Shown: positions 29,915-42,428, counted from the first letter of the stretch. The stretch: 64,000 bases of DNA from Aselliscus stoliczkanus (GCA_033961575.1 CM066738.1:68433478-68497477), one strand, 5' to 3'. The notes: generated from the letters alone by a model not told the origin. Made by a program: numbers and translations.

Positions 29915-30334
29915 TTTTTTAATTATTATTATTATTTTTAATTGGGGAATTTGGGGAGGGGAACAGCTTTGGAGAATCCGGGAAGGTGAACAGACAAATT
30001 GCTGTCCTTTTGTTCTTCAGTCTAGTTGTGGAGGATGTCACTTCACTGGCCCATGTTGCTGTTATCATTGCGCTCTTCCTGGGTGAGGCAGTCACTCACC
30101 AGCCATTGGACAGCCACTCATTGCAGCTCACGCCAGCTGCCAGCCAGTCCCATTTCAGCCTACGCCATCGCAGGCGACTCACAGAAGCCCAGCTCCAGGT
30201 TGAGCTGTTGTTCACCATCTTAGCTGTAGAGGGTGCAGCATCACTGGCCCTCATGTGGGATTCAAACCGGGGCCCTGCTGCTCAGAGCTGGTGTCCTAAA
30301 CCAACTCTTAACCAATGCGCCACTCAGACTGCCC
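29915..30334 (-). mobile_element. Long-type tRNA SINE
   Basis: Minus-strand full-length copy; the head ends near 30334. The tail is degenerated to a T/ATT-rich stretch. Imperfect flanks ACATATATTTT / AGATATATACTTT. Confidence 0.88.
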
Positions 30335-30520
30335 AAGATATATACTTTAAAACACTATAGGTAAATCAAAATAGGATGATAACAATTTTCCTGTAACTAA
30401 CATGAAGCCAGGGGAAATAAAATCAAGAAACAAAAAATGGAGAGAACAAAGAGAAAACAAAAAATAAAATAGTAGATTTAAGCCCTTACATATCAATATT
30501 TACATTAAACACAAATGACC

Positions 30521-31016
30521 TGGGCTGGTCAAGTGGCGCATTGGTTAAGAGCTGGCTTGGGACAGCAGTGGCCTCAGTTCTGATCCCACATATGAGGGCC
30601 AGTGACACTGCCCTCTACAGCTAAGATGGTGAACATCAGCTCCACCTGGAGCTGGGCTGCGAGAATCCTGTGACGGTACGTATAGGCTGCAGCCCTTGCT
30701 GCAGTGGGCTGCCATAGGCTACAGTGAGCGGCTGGCAGCCAGCATGAGCGGCTGGCAGCAGGAGTGAGCTGCCAGTAGCCACTGTGAGCGGCTGTCCAGA
30801 GGCCAGGGACCGATCTGCCTCATCCAGGAAGAGTACAATGGTAATACCAGTGAAGCAAAGTCCTCCACAACTAGACTGAAGAACAAAAGGACAGCAACTT
30901 GTCTGTTCACCTTCCCTGATTCCCCAATGCTGTTCCTCTCCCCCAATTCTCCAATAAAATCTTTAAAATAAATAAATAAATAAGTAAATAAATAAATAAG
31001 TAAATAAATAAATAAA
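30521..31016 (+). mobile_element. Long-type tRNA SINE with TAAA-expanded tail
   Basis: The head starts GGGCTGGTCAAGTGGCGCAT; the body and tail end AATAAAATC, then (TAAA/TAAG)n to 31016. Flanked by ACAAATG (target-site duplication) within L1 ORF2 DNA. Confidence 0.92.
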
Positions 31017-31888
31017 TACAAATGGTCTAAATATTCTAGTTAAAAAACAAATATTGACAGCATGGACTAAAAATAACCAATTACATGCTGTCTACGAGAG
31101 ATTCAATGCAAATATAATCATATGGACAAGTTGAAAGTAAAAAGATTGTAAATGATGTATTGTGCAAACATTAATCAAAGGGAGCAGAAGTACTATATTT
31201 ATATCATAAAACATTGACTCAGAGCAAATAAAATTGCCAGAGGCCAAGAGAAACATGATAAAATAATAAAAGCATCGATCCATGAAGAAGTCATAGCAAT
31301 CCCACATGTCTGTGCACCAAACAACAGAGCTGCAAAATATGTGAAGCAAAAACTAGTAGAACTAAGGGAGAAATCCACATAAACAAACAAATCCACAATT
31401 ATAATCAGAGACTTCAACATCCCTCTCTCAACAATTGATAGAATAATTAGATAGAAAATCTGCAGGGTTATTGAAAAACTCAACATCCCAACAGACAACT
31501 GGTTCCAACCATTTAAATAATATATATGCTAAGGATTTTAATGAGGAAACTGAATAATATAAAACAACAGATGTATATGTAAGCAGAGAGATGGAAACTC
31601 TAGGAAAGAATCTAGAGAAAATTCTAGAAATCAAAAACACTGGAACAGAAATGAAGAATGCCTTTGATGGTCTCATTAATAGACTGGGCATAGCCAAGGA
31701 AAGAATCAATTAGCTTGAAGATATGTCAATAGAAACTTCCAAACCTGAAATGTAAAGAGAAATAAGAATGAAAAAGATAGAATAGAATGTGTGAGAACTG
31801 TGAAACAATTACAAAAGGTATAACACACACACAATGGGAATACCAGAAGGAAAAGAAGTAACAGAAGAAATAGTAAAAGTAATAGTGG

Positions 31889-31997
31889 CCGAGTGGAACT
31901 GTGGTTAAGCGCTGGCTTGGGAAGCCAGCGGCCCCGGTTCGGGTCCCACATGTGAGGGCCAGTGATACTGCCCTCAAAAAAAAAAAAAAAAAAAAGT
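31889..31997 (+). mobile_element. Short-type tRNA SINE with target-site duplication
   Basis: Head-only copy slightly truncated at its 5' end, followed by ~20 A, flanked by AGTAATAGTGG on both sides. Inserted in old L1 ORF1. Confidence 0.93.
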
Positions 31998-32381
31998 AAT
32001 AGTGGCTGAGAATTTTCCAAAATTTAAGATGCAAGCCACAGATCCAGGAAGCTCAGACAACACCAAAAATCTACACATAATTATATTCAAATTGCAGAAA
32101 ATCTAAAGCAAAGAGAAATTGTGGAAAGAAATTCCAGAGTCAGGAAAAAACAGCATATTCATAGAGAAATAAGGATGAGAATTACACTGACTTTTCTTCA
32201 GAAACGATGCAAGCAAAAAGAAAGTGGAGTAAAATATTTAGTGTTAAAAGAAAAAACTCACTAACCTTTATTTCAGGATTCAGTGAAACTATCCTTTAAG
32301 AATGAAGGAGAAATAAGGACTTTCTCAGGCAACCAAAAATTGAGGGAATAATAGACCTGTCTTGTAAGAAAGACGAAAGAA

Positions 32382-32987
32382 GTTCTTTTTTTTTTTTTTT
32401 TTAAAGATTTCATTGTGGTACCGGGGGAGGGGAACAGCGCTGGGGAATCGGGGAAGGGGAACAGACAAGCCGCGTCCCCTTGCTCTTCAGTCTAGCTGTG
32501 GAGGACGCTGCCCCACTGGCCCATGTTGGTATTATCATTGCGCTCTTCCCGGGTGAGGCAGATCAGCTCCTGGCCTCTGGACAGCCGCTCACAGCGGCCC
32601 CGGCAGCCCACGCTGGCACCCTGCCACTGGCCACTCACTGCAGCCCACACCGTCGCTGGAGACTCACAGCAGCCCAGCTCCAGATGAAGCTGTTGTTCAC
32701 CATCTCAGCTGCAAACGGCAGCGTCACTGGCCCTTTTATATGGGATCCGAACCAGAGCCCTGCTGCCCAGAGCTGGCGTCCCAAACCATCTCCCAACCAA
32801 CGAACCACTCGACCAGCCCTCTTTTTTTTTTTTAATTAAAGTTTTTGGGGTGACGATTGGTAGTAAAGTTACATAGGTTTCAGGTGTACAATTCTGTAAT
32901 ACATCATTTATATATTACATTGTGTATTCACCACTCAGAGTTAGTTCTTTCCATCACCATATATTTGATCCCTTTGACCCTCATCTG
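32382..32987 (-). mobile_element. Composite insertion: L1 3' end plus long-type SINE
   Basis: On the minus strand a 5'-truncated L1 3'UTR (32835-32987; CAGGTGTACAATTCTG in antisense) ends in an A-rich tail. It is followed directly by a complete long-type SINE (32382-32820). One repeat, GAAAGAAGTTCTT, flanks the whole block (about 32371-32383 and 32986-32998). The simplest reading is a SINE inserted into the L1's A tail. Confidence 0.85.
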
Positions 32988-34107
32988 AAAGAAGTTCTTC
33001 AAGAGAAAAGGAAAATAATTTAGGCTAGAACCTCAGACCTACATAAAGAATAGAAGAACACTAGAGAAAGAATAAATGAAGATAAATATTTTCTTTTTAT
33101 TATTTTTAATTGATCTATCAGATAATAATTTATTCAAAATAATAACAGCAACAATGTATTCAGTAATTTCAGCTTATGGATAAATGAAATGTTATGGATG
33201 ACAGAAATGCTATAAGAGAAGAGAGAAATGAGTTGGGAATAAAGCACTATCTGTGAAGCAGTATAGTATTATTTGAAAGTTGTCCTGAATTAGTCTTAAC
33301 TGTATATTGCAAAGTCTGGGGCAATCACTAAATTTTTTTTAAAAACAAGTATAGCTGATATGCTAAGGGAGAAGAGAAAATAGAATCATATAAAATTCTC
33401 AATTAAAACCAGAAAAGTCAGAAAAAGAACGGAAGAAAGAACAAGAGCAATGACTAGAAATTAGTAACAAATATGGTAGATATTAATCCAACTATACAAG
33501 TAATTACTTTAAAAGTGAGTTGTCTAAATCAATAGAAAAACAATATGCAATTATATCTTGTCTATAATAAATCTTACTTTAAATATAAAAACACAGCTAG
33601 ATTAAAAATAAAGGAGCTGATTGTCTGAGGCAAGATGGCAGCTGTGAGGAGGGCTCCATGAAATCTCCCTGGAAATATCCACAATTTGAACTTCCAGTAC
33701 GCTTCAAAGAGACATCTACTCATCACACAGAACAACTAAGAGTTCCACACAAGGATTGCTGGAAGGTGGTCAGGCCGGGCGAGTAGGGGAAGAAGGCGGC
33801 GAGACCACCAGGTGCAGCCCCCACCCGCGACTGCGGAGGCACGGTGAGTGTTGCCCCGGCTCGCTCCCTGCGGCCCGCGGCCCACCTAGAGTTCAGCAAG
33901 AGCGCATTGGTTTGCAGTCTGAGGCTGGGCAAGTGCGGGAGGAGAGAGAGGAGACGACTGTGCAGAGGTACGAGCTGCACCCGTGGCTCACCGGGTCCCC
34001 AGGAAGCAGGGTGCAGAGCCTCACAGCGACAGGGCAAGATCAATCCCTGCACCCTCCCGGTTCAGGGATGAGTCTCTGTGCCCACCGGGTCCCGCGGAGC
34101 GCAGAAG

Positions 34108-34700
34108 CCTGAAACCCGGGAGCAGGGGAAAACAGAGGACTTGCCCGCGGAGAAGCAGCGCGCGCCGGGCGGAGACACAGGTCCCCGAGAGATGGAGCGG
34201 GGATCGGAGCCGTGTGGCAAGGTGCACGCAGTCCCCTAAACCCCGGCGGCAGTCCCTCCAGAAGCGCAGCAGGAGAACGGCGCGGGCGTGCGCCGGCTCC
34301 GAGGCAGAAACCTTAAACCCGGGAGCAGGGGAAAAAAGAGGACTCACCCGCGGAGACTCAGTGAGTGCCGGGCAGAGACGCAGGTCCCGGAGAGACGGAG
34401 CAGGGATCTTAGCCGCGATGCAGGTTGTGTGCAGTCCCCTAAATCCCGGCAGACCCTTTGGGAGAACAGCAGGAGCACCGCGCGGGGGCGGGCCGGCTCC
34501 GAGGCAGACGCCTTAAACCCGGGAGGAGGGGAAACAAGAAGACTCGCCCGGACACGCAGTGCGCCGGCGGAGACGCAGGTCCCCGAGAGATGGAGCGGGG
34601 ATCTTAGCCACACGGTAGGGTGTGCACAATTCCCTAAATCCCGGCAGAACCTTTGGGAGAGCAGCAGGAACTCCGCTGGAGCATAAGAGGCAAAGGCCTT
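34108..34700 (+). repeat. Three ~200-base tandem monomers in L1 5'UTR
   Basis: Units start CCTGAAACCCGGGAGCAGG (34108), CCTTAAACCCGGGAGCAGG (34311) and CCTTAAACCCGGGAGGAGG (34511), periods 203 and 200; the third is slightly shortened. Each carries ACGCAGGTCCC(C)GAGAGA-type and CAGTCCCCTAAA-type blocks and is rich in CpG. This is the position and form of promoter monomers in rodent L1s, so a promoter role is likely but inferred. Open frames of 100-177 codons here are by-products of high G+C. Confidence 0.9.
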
Positions 34701-35339
34701 AGCCTAAAACAGTGTTGGAACTGTGGCTTTGTTTATTTTTATGTTTTTTTTTTTTGTGTGTGTGTGTGTGTTTTTTTCCTTTTTCTACTCTTGAACAGAA
34801 AGCAAAAAAACCAATAACCCTCCCACTCCCACAAACTTTGGCTCCCACCAAGACAGAATCTTAAACTGACTCCTGAATGGAACAGTAGGGGCAGACTAGG
34901 AAGATATTCCTACCTGCAGGGGGTTGAGAATTTCCACCCCAGTAAAGGCTGCAGAGTGAGACTACCTACCCCGCCCCCACCTTTAGGCAAGGCTTGGGAG
35001 GCAGGGCAGGTTCACCTGCTGAGGCACTAATTAACAGATTCCTAGCAGCAGGCTTTTGGTAGTGAGGAATTCTTTAATTCTCCACAGCTGTCACCGAAAG
35101 GGTGCCCAGAGACACTCATTGAGCCTTTGGGGGTGCAGCCTGCCTTGGGACAGGCAAAAGCAAAAAGGCAGTGACTTTGTAAAAACCACTAATCACACGT
35201 CACAACCACACTCAAGTACAGCAAACCTGCAGTGCCAGGATCACGCTAGGCATCAGGTGGCCTACTGTTCCCACAAGACGCACAGGAATTTTTGTACAGC
35301 AGACAAACTGAAGAGAGCTTGGTGGACTTTAGCCAAGAC

Positions 35340-35790
35340 CGGCACAGATATTTTTGGTTTGTTTGGTTTTATTCTGTTTTGTTTTCCCTTTATTGGCTGC
35401 TTATCTTGGTTGTTTTTGGTTTTTATTTCTATTTCATTCTTATCATTTTGTAGTTTTTAATATAGGCATATATATAGGTGTATATAGGTGAATATATGTC
35501 CATATATATGGGTGTGTAGACAAATATATATATATATATTTTTTTTTTTCTTTTTCTTTTTTCCCCATCCTCACTTTCTCTCTTATTTTATTCATTCTTC
35601 TCATGGCTATACTTTTCCTCTTTTCCTTTTTTCTGCAAATTTTATTTTTTTAATTTTTATTCTTACTTTTTTATTATTATTATTTTAGTTTATTTTTATT
35701 TTTTATTTTTTAGGTATAGCTAATTGGTTTCTCATGTTTATTCTATTTTTTATTTTAGGATATTGTATTTTATTTTGTTTCCTCTTCTGT
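35340..35790 (+). repeat. T-rich tract in L1 5'UTR
   Basis: About 450 bases dominated by T on the plus strand with TA and TTTTA runs, between the G+C-rich monomers and ORF1. It is part of the L1, not a separate element. Confidence 0.6.
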
Positions 35791-36416
35791 TATTATTGTG
35801 AGTGTGGTTTTTGTTTTGTTTCTGTTTGTTTTCTTCATTAGTATGATTGATATTTCTGTACAAGTTGACTGTAGTTTGATGGTTGTTTTTTTTACTTGTG
35901 CGAGCATTTGGTTTCCTTTGGTGGCTGCGGAGGTTGTTCTTGTTGATCTGTTATGCTCTAAAATCATTCTGCAGCAGTGGGTCCAAACAAACAGACACAA
36001 GAATCATCATACCTGGAGGCCAACTTTAGATAAAACCAGAGTATTTCTGGGTTTGACATACAAGAGTCACACCCAAAAGGAAGTTGCTACAGGTACTAGG
36101 GCCCATAGGGTCCAAGTTTCATCAGAGGGGTCAATCCTCTCACAGCAGCTCATAAACTGCAGACGCTGCTGATCCTCACAGCTAATCAATCTGGGAGTCA
36201 ATCCCACCTACTGACAAACCAAAAGTAATCAAAACTAAAACTTCAACAAGTGAGGACGCACGACACAAGGAACACCTCAGATACAAGCACAGGAGAATAG
36301 GGAGACTGAGTAATTCAAATATAAAGGACACACACCATATAAGTTTACCCAGAAAAGACTGAGAAACCTGGGGGATCTATCTGTTATATTGAAGCAAACA
36401 CAAAGAGTAAGCCAGA

Positions 36417-37289
36417 ATGGGGAGACAAAGAAACACAACACAAATAAAAGAACAGAAAAAACTCCCTGAATCAGTGGAAATAGAGGAAATAGAGGTAACC
36501 AACCTATCGGAGACAGAGTTCAGAACACTGATTATTAGAATGTTCAAGGAAATTAATGAAAATATAAAGAAGGATAGAGAAATCATGAAAAGCAACCAGC
36601 TAGAACTTAAGAACACAATTACTGAATTAAATAACAAACTTGATGGAATGACCAGCAGATTGGATGAAGCAGAAAATCGAATCAGTGACTTAGAAGACAA
36701 AATAGCAGAGATCACCCATGCGGAACAACAAAAAGAAAAAAGAATGAAAAACATGGAAAATAGTTTAAGAGAGCTGAGGGACAACATCAAACGCAATAAC
36801 CCACGGGTCATTGGAGTACCAGAAGGAGAAGAGAGGAAACAAGGGATTGAGAATATATTTGAAGTAATAATGTCCGAAAACTTCCCTAACCTGGCAAAGG
36901 ACATTGAAATACAAGCTCAGGAAGTGCAGAGAGTTCCAACCAGGATGATTCCAAACAGGCCCACTCCAAGACACATTATAGTGAAAATGGCAAGGGTTAA
37001 GGACAAAGACAGAATCCTTAAAGCAGCAAGGGAAAGGCAGCAAGTTACTTACAAGGGTACCCCCATAAGATTATCAGCTGACTTTTCTACAGAAACTTTG
37101 CAGGCCAGAAGGGAGTGGCAGGAGGTTTTCAAAGTGATAAAAAAATAAAGGCCTATGAGATTGCTGTATCCATTAAGGTTATCATTTAAAATCGAAGGCG
37201 AGATAAGGAGCTTTGCAGAAAAGAATAAGTTAAGGGAATTCATTACCACCAAGCCAGCTTTGCAGGAAATGCTAAAAGGGCTTCTTTAA
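36417..37289 (+). pseudogene. L1 ORF1 (RNA-binding chaperone), stop at codon 244
   Basis: Starts MGRQRNTTQIKEQKK. Residues ~40-115 form the coiled coil (heptads such as RLDEAENRISDLEDKIAEI). The RRM-like domain starts near RVIGVPEGEE (~130) and continues through PRHIIVKMARVKDKDRILKA; the C-terminal domain includes QARREWQEVF. TAA at 37146-37148, caused by an A-run insertion with compensating loss a few codons on, truncates the protein at 243 residues. The same frame resumes to TAA at 37287. ORF1p trimers coat L1 RNA. Confidence 0.95.
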
Positions 37290-37337
37290 GTAGAAGAGAA
37301 AAACAACCTAAGAAAGACTAAGAACACAAATAACAAA

Positions 37338-38476
37338 ATGACAATAAATACACACCTATCAATAATCACATTAAATGTAAATGGATTAAATGCTCCAATA
37401 AAAATACATAGGGTGGCTGAATGGATAAGAAAGCAAGACCCCAGCATATGCTGTATACAAGAGACTCACCTCAGATCCAAAGACTCATACAGGCTGAAAG
37501 TAAAGGGATGGAGTAAAATATTTCATGCAAATGGTACTGAGAAGAAAGCTGGAGTAGCGATACTTATATCAGATAAAATGGACTTTAAATTGAAGAATAT
37601 AACAAAGGACAAAGAAGGACACTTCATAGTAATGAAAGGATCGATCCAACAAGAGGACATAACTCTAGAAAACATCTATGCACCTAACATAGGAGCCTCT
37701 AAATATATAAAACAGATATTGTCAGACATAAAGACAGAGAGCAACAGTAACACTATCATAGTAGGGGACTTCAACACCCCGCTGTCACTAATGGACAGAT
37801 CCTCCAGACAGAAAATCAATGTGGAAACAGCGACCTTAAATGACACATTAGACCAGCTGGATTTAACAGACATTTTCAGAGCATTTCATCCCAAAGTTAC
37901 AGAATATACGTTCTTTTCAAGTGCACATGGAACGTTTTCTAAGATAGACCACATGTTAGGCCATAAAACAAGTCTCAATAAATTTAAGAAGATTGAAATC
38001 ATTTCAACTGTATTCTCTGACCACAATGCTATGAAACTAGAAATCAATTATAAGAAGAAATCTGGGAAGCTGACAAATAAATGGAGGCTAAACAATATGC
38101 TATTAAATAGTGAGTGGGTCACAAATGAGATCAAGGAGGAAATCAAAAGATACCTTGAGACAAACGAAAATGAAAACACCACAACCCAAAATCTCTGGGA
38201 TGCTGCGAAAGCAGTCCTAAGAAGGAAGTTTATAGCAGTGCAGGCCTACCTAAAGAAGGAAGAAAAATCTCAAATCCACAGGTTATCCTTACACCTAAGG
38301 GAACTGGAAAAAGAACAGCAAAAGAGGCCCAAGGGGAGTACAAGAAAGGAGATAATAAAGACCAGAGCAGAAATAAACAATATAGAGAACACAAAAACAA
38401 TTCAAAAGATCAATGAAACCAAGAGCTGGTTTCTTGAGAAGATAAACAAAATTGACAAACCTCTAGCCAGGCTCAT

Positions 38477-38511
<35 letters not shown>

Positions 38512-41183
38512 AGAGGACTCAAATTAGCAAAATCAGGAATGAAAGAGGGGAAATGACTACAGACATCACAGAAATACAAAAAATTCTAAGAAATTACTAT
38601 GAGCAACTATATGCCAACAAATTTGACAATCTGGAAGAAATGGATAATTTTCTAGAAGCATACAACCTTCCAAAGCTAACGCAAGAAGAAACAGAAAATC
38701 TAAATAGCCTGATTACTACCAAGGAAATTGAATCAGTAATTCACAAGTTCCCAAAAAACAAAAGCCCTGGACCAGACGGCTTCACAAGTGAATTTTATCA
38801 AACATTCAAAAAAGAACTATCACCTATTCTTCTCAAACTATTCCAAAAAATCCAGAAGGAGGGAAGGCTCCCAAACTCTTTTTATGAAGCCAGTATCACC
38901 CTGATTCCAAAACCAGATAAAGACAGCACCAAAAAGGAAAACTACAGGCCAATCTCCCTGATGAATATAGATGCAAAAATTCTCAATAAAATATTAGCAA
39001 ACAGAATTCAGCAATATATTAAGAAGATCATACATCATGATCAAGTGGGATTCATCCCTAGTGCGCAAGCTTGGTTCAACATCCGTAAATCAATTAATGT
39101 GATACACCACATCAACAAAATGAAGGATAAAGATCACATGGTCATTTCAATAGATGCGGAAAAAGCATTTGACAAAATCTAATAGCCATTTATGTTAAAA
39201 ACCCTTAGCAAAGTGGGAATACAGGGATCATATCTCAGCATAATAAAAGCCATATATGATAAACCTACAGCTAACATCATACTCAATGGGGAAAAGCTAG
39301 AACCATTCCCCTTAAGATCAGGAACAAGACAAGGCTGTCCACTTTCTCCTCTTTTATTCAACATAGTGCTGGAAGTTCTAGCCACAGCAATCAGACAAGA
39401 AAAAGAAATAAAAGACATCCAAATTGGCAAGGAAGAAGTAAAATTGTCATTATATGCAGATGAGATGATACTGTATATAGAGAACCCCAAAGACTCCATC
39501 AAACAACTATTGGAACTGATAGACGAATTCAGTAAAGTAGCATGATATAAAGTCAATGTTCAGAAATCAGTGGCATTTGCATATACCAATAATAAACTAA
39601 TGGAAAGAGAAATTAAGAAAACTGTCCCATTTACAATTGCGTCAAGAACTATAAAATACCTAGGGATAAATTTAACCAAAGAAGTGAAAGATCTGTACTC
39701 AGAAAATTATAAGACACTGAAGGAAGAAATCATAGAAGATACAAATAAATGGAAACACCTACCATGCTCATGGATAGGAAGAATTAATATGGTTAAAATG
39801 TCCATACTGCCTAAAGCAATATATAGATTCAATGCAATTCCTATCAAACTACCAAGGGCATTTTTCACAGAAATAGAAAATATAATCCTAAAATTTATAT
39901 GGAATCATAAAAGACCCAGAATAGCCTCGGCAATTCTGAGAAATAAAAACAAAGTCGGGGGGATCATGCTACCAGACATCAAAACCTACTACAAGGCCAC
40001 AGTAATCAAGACAGTTTGGTATTGGCATAAAAACAGGCACATCGATCAGTGGAACAGAACAGAGAGCCCAGAAATAAATCCAGGCATTTACGGACAGTTA
40101 ATCTATGACAAGGGAAGCAAGAATTTACACTGGAGTAAAGATAGTCTATTCAATAAATGGTGCTGGGAAAATTGGACTGACACATGCAAAAAAATGAAAC
40201 TGGACCACCTCCTTACGCCTTATACAAGAACAAATTCAAAATGGATTAAAGACTTAAATGTAAGACCTGAAACCATAAAAATCCTAAAAGAAAATATAGA
40301 GAGTACATTTGCAGACATTACCCGGAGCAATATTTTTACTGATACATCCCTACGGGCAAGGGAAGTAAAAGAAAAAATGAACATATGGGATTATATCAGA
40401 CTTAAAAGTTTTTTCACAACAAAGGAAACTATTAATAAAACAAAAAGGAAGCCTACTGAATGGGAGAATATATTTGCCAACGATACATCTGATAAGGGGT
40501 TAATATCCAAAATTTATAAAACACTCATGAAACTCAACACCAAAAAAACAAACAACCCAATTAAAAAATGGGCAGAAGATATGAAGAGACATTTCTCTAA
40601 AGAGGACATACAGATGGCCAACAGGCATATGAAAAAAAGTTCAACCTCACTGGTCATTAGGGAAATGCAAATAAAAACCACCATGAGATACCACCTCACT
40701 CCAGTCAGAATGGCTATCATCAATAAATCAACAAACAACAAGTGCTGGCGGGGCTGTGGAGAAAAGGGGTCCCTGCTGCACTGTTGGTGGGATTGCAGAT
40801 TGGTGCAACCACTATGGAAGTCAGTATGGAGGTATCTCAAAGAACTGGAAATAGAGCTACCGTTTGACCCAGCAATTCCACTCCTAGGTATTTATCCTGA
40901 AAAACCCAAGACACTTATTCAAAAAAAGTTATGCACCCCTATGTTCATAGCAGCACAATTTACAATAGCTAAGACTTGGAAATAACCAAAATGCCCATCA
41001 GTAGATGACTGGATTAAGAAACTGTGGTATATTTATACATTGGAGTATTACTTCGCTATAAAGAAGAATGAAATCGTACCATTTGCAATGATATGGATGG
41101 ACCTAGAGACTATTATGTTAAGTGAAATAAGTCAGTCAGAGAAAGACAAATACCATATGATCTCACTCATATGTGAAATCTGA
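37338..41183 (+). pseudogene. L1 ORF2 (endonuclease-reverse transcriptase), four nonsense codons
   Basis: One frame runs 1281 codons from [18 protein letters not shown] to TGA at 41181 without net frameshift, but is closed by TAA+TAG (39180-39185), TGA (39543-39545) and TAA (40983-40985). AP-type endonuclease motifs are visible ([33 protein letters not shown]). So are the reverse transcriptase ([38 protein letters not shown]) and the C-terminal cysteine motif ([18 protein letters not shown]). The catalytic YADD is YADE at 39453-39464. An A run (38478-38508) codes ten lysines where about three are usual. Confidence 0.97.
38478..38508 (+). repeat. 31-base A run inside L1 ORF2
   Basis: Uninterrupted A31 codes a lysine run between the endonuclease and reverse transcriptase parts of ORF2. 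It is longer than usual for L1 but length-neutral for the frame. Confidence 0.97.
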
Positions 41184-42428
41184 AAAACTGTATGAATGAG
41201 CAAAGTAAACAGAAACTGTCTCATAGATATAGAGGAAAAATCAGGGTTGCTAATTGGGAGGGGGATGGGGATGAGGGAGAAGGGGAAGGGATTAGACAGC
41301 AAAAATAGGCAACTACAATATTGCCACTGGGATATGAAAAACAGTTTGGGAAATATAATTAATAATGTTGTAAATATTCTGTGGAATGTCAGATGGTCAT
41401 AGGTCTTGTTAGGGAGACCATTTCATGGATGGAGTAGTGGTTTGATCACTGCACTGTATAACTAAAGTGGAGGTTGTATACCTACTGTAATTGAATATAT
41501 ATAGATAGTCACGGGCTGTGGATTATACTGTGCAAGAGAGTCAGAGGAAGAGTAATATATATGATATGGGGGGGGAGTGGGGTGGCGAATTGGGGGTGGG
41601 GGGTTGTCACTTTGAGGGGTAAAATGTATAACTATTGCACTGTGTTGTACACCTGAAACTAATTAAAAATAAATAAATTTTAAAAAAAAATAAATAAAGG
41701 AGCTTACTAGTATAAACCATGCTAACTATAATCACACAAAAGCTGCAGTAGTGACTTCCAGTAAAATGGCGCAATAGACAGACGCTGTGCTAATTGCCTC
41801 CCAGGATCACACCACAATTACAAGCAAACTATGCAGCATTCAACCCTGGAGGTCCCTGAAACACTGGAGGAACAGAACCACTAAACGAAGAACTTTAAGA
41901 GGAGGCCACATCAGATCTGGTAGGACGGGGGGAGATGAGAGAGGGCAAGCCCCGTGAAGGAAGCCCCAGCCATGGGAAGCTTGTCTGGTTGGGGGAGAGA
42001 CCCTCCGGCCATACACCAAGCTCACCAGCCCAGAGTTCCTTTGCCAGGAAGAGGAGTTCTAATAGCTGGCAGTAAATGAGTGAGGACTCTCTTTGCTCAG
42101 CTCGATGAGGCTAAGAGCAGCTGGAGAATCAGTGGGGCTGGCGCCCAGGCTTGCTCGCCGGTGAGCACTTACCTGGTTCCTGGTGGAGGGAGTGGCTGTG
42201 TGAGCCAGACCTGGGAGCCTGCGGGGACGGACTGAACTGAGCACCTTTGGTACAAAGGCTGGAGGTGTTTGGACTATTCTTCGCGAGGAGTGAGCCTGCA
42301 CGCCAGTGGTGTAGGAAGGGCGCCATTTTGTTGGGTTTGGGCCCTCCCACAGAGGATCTGGTCCAAGACCTCATTGGTCTGGTGAAATTGGCGCAGAAGT
42401 GCATGCGCGCACGCGCGCATGCGGCCTT

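Larger units (their letters stand above)
29290..31540 (+). mobile_element. Old L1 fragment (ORF1 end to ORF2 start), interrupted by SINEs
   Basis: Degenerate L1: an ORF1-end-like stretch (29305-29511), the inter-ORF region (29490-29750), then the beginning of the ORF2 endonuclease (30360-30520 and 31021-31500). The last includes text for GAGACTTCAACATCCCTCTC. It is cut by SINEs at 29756, 29915 and 30520. No long frame survives. Confidence 0.8.
31560..33618 (+). mobile_element. Second old L1 fragment (ORF1 to ORF2 start)
   Basis: Contains degenerate ORF1 DNA (31590-32380, including GGAATACCAGAAGGAAAAGA and GGCTGAGAATTTTCCAAAAT), inter-ORF DNA (33000-33540) and ORF2 start DNA. Its ORF2 resumes after the two younger L1 insertions (41705-41737, then 45097-45970). 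All frames are broken. Confidence 0.8.
33619..41691 (+). mobile_element. Full-length LINE-1, 8.1 kb
   Basis: The element begins near GAGGCAAGATGGCAGC, the usual L1 5'UTR start, and ends in an A/T-rich tail after ACACCTGAAACTAATTAAAAAT. A perfect 13-base duplication AAATAAAGGAGCT flanks it (33606-33618 and 41692-41704). In order: a 2.8-kb 5'UTR with three tandem monomers, a T-rich and A-rich leader, ORF1 (36417-37289), ORF2 (37338-41183) and a ~500-base 3'UTR with G-rich stretches. Both frames carry stops, so this copy cannot move by itself. It is inserted in an older L1. Confidence 0.97.

Noticed and set aside
33756..34686. Overlapping open frames of 75-177 codons in G+C-rich DNA
   Set aside because: They lie in the tandem monomers of the L1 5'UTR, repeat with the units and show no domain.
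36377..36904. Minus-strand frame of 175 codons
   Set aside because: Antisense of L1 ORF1's A-rich coding strand.
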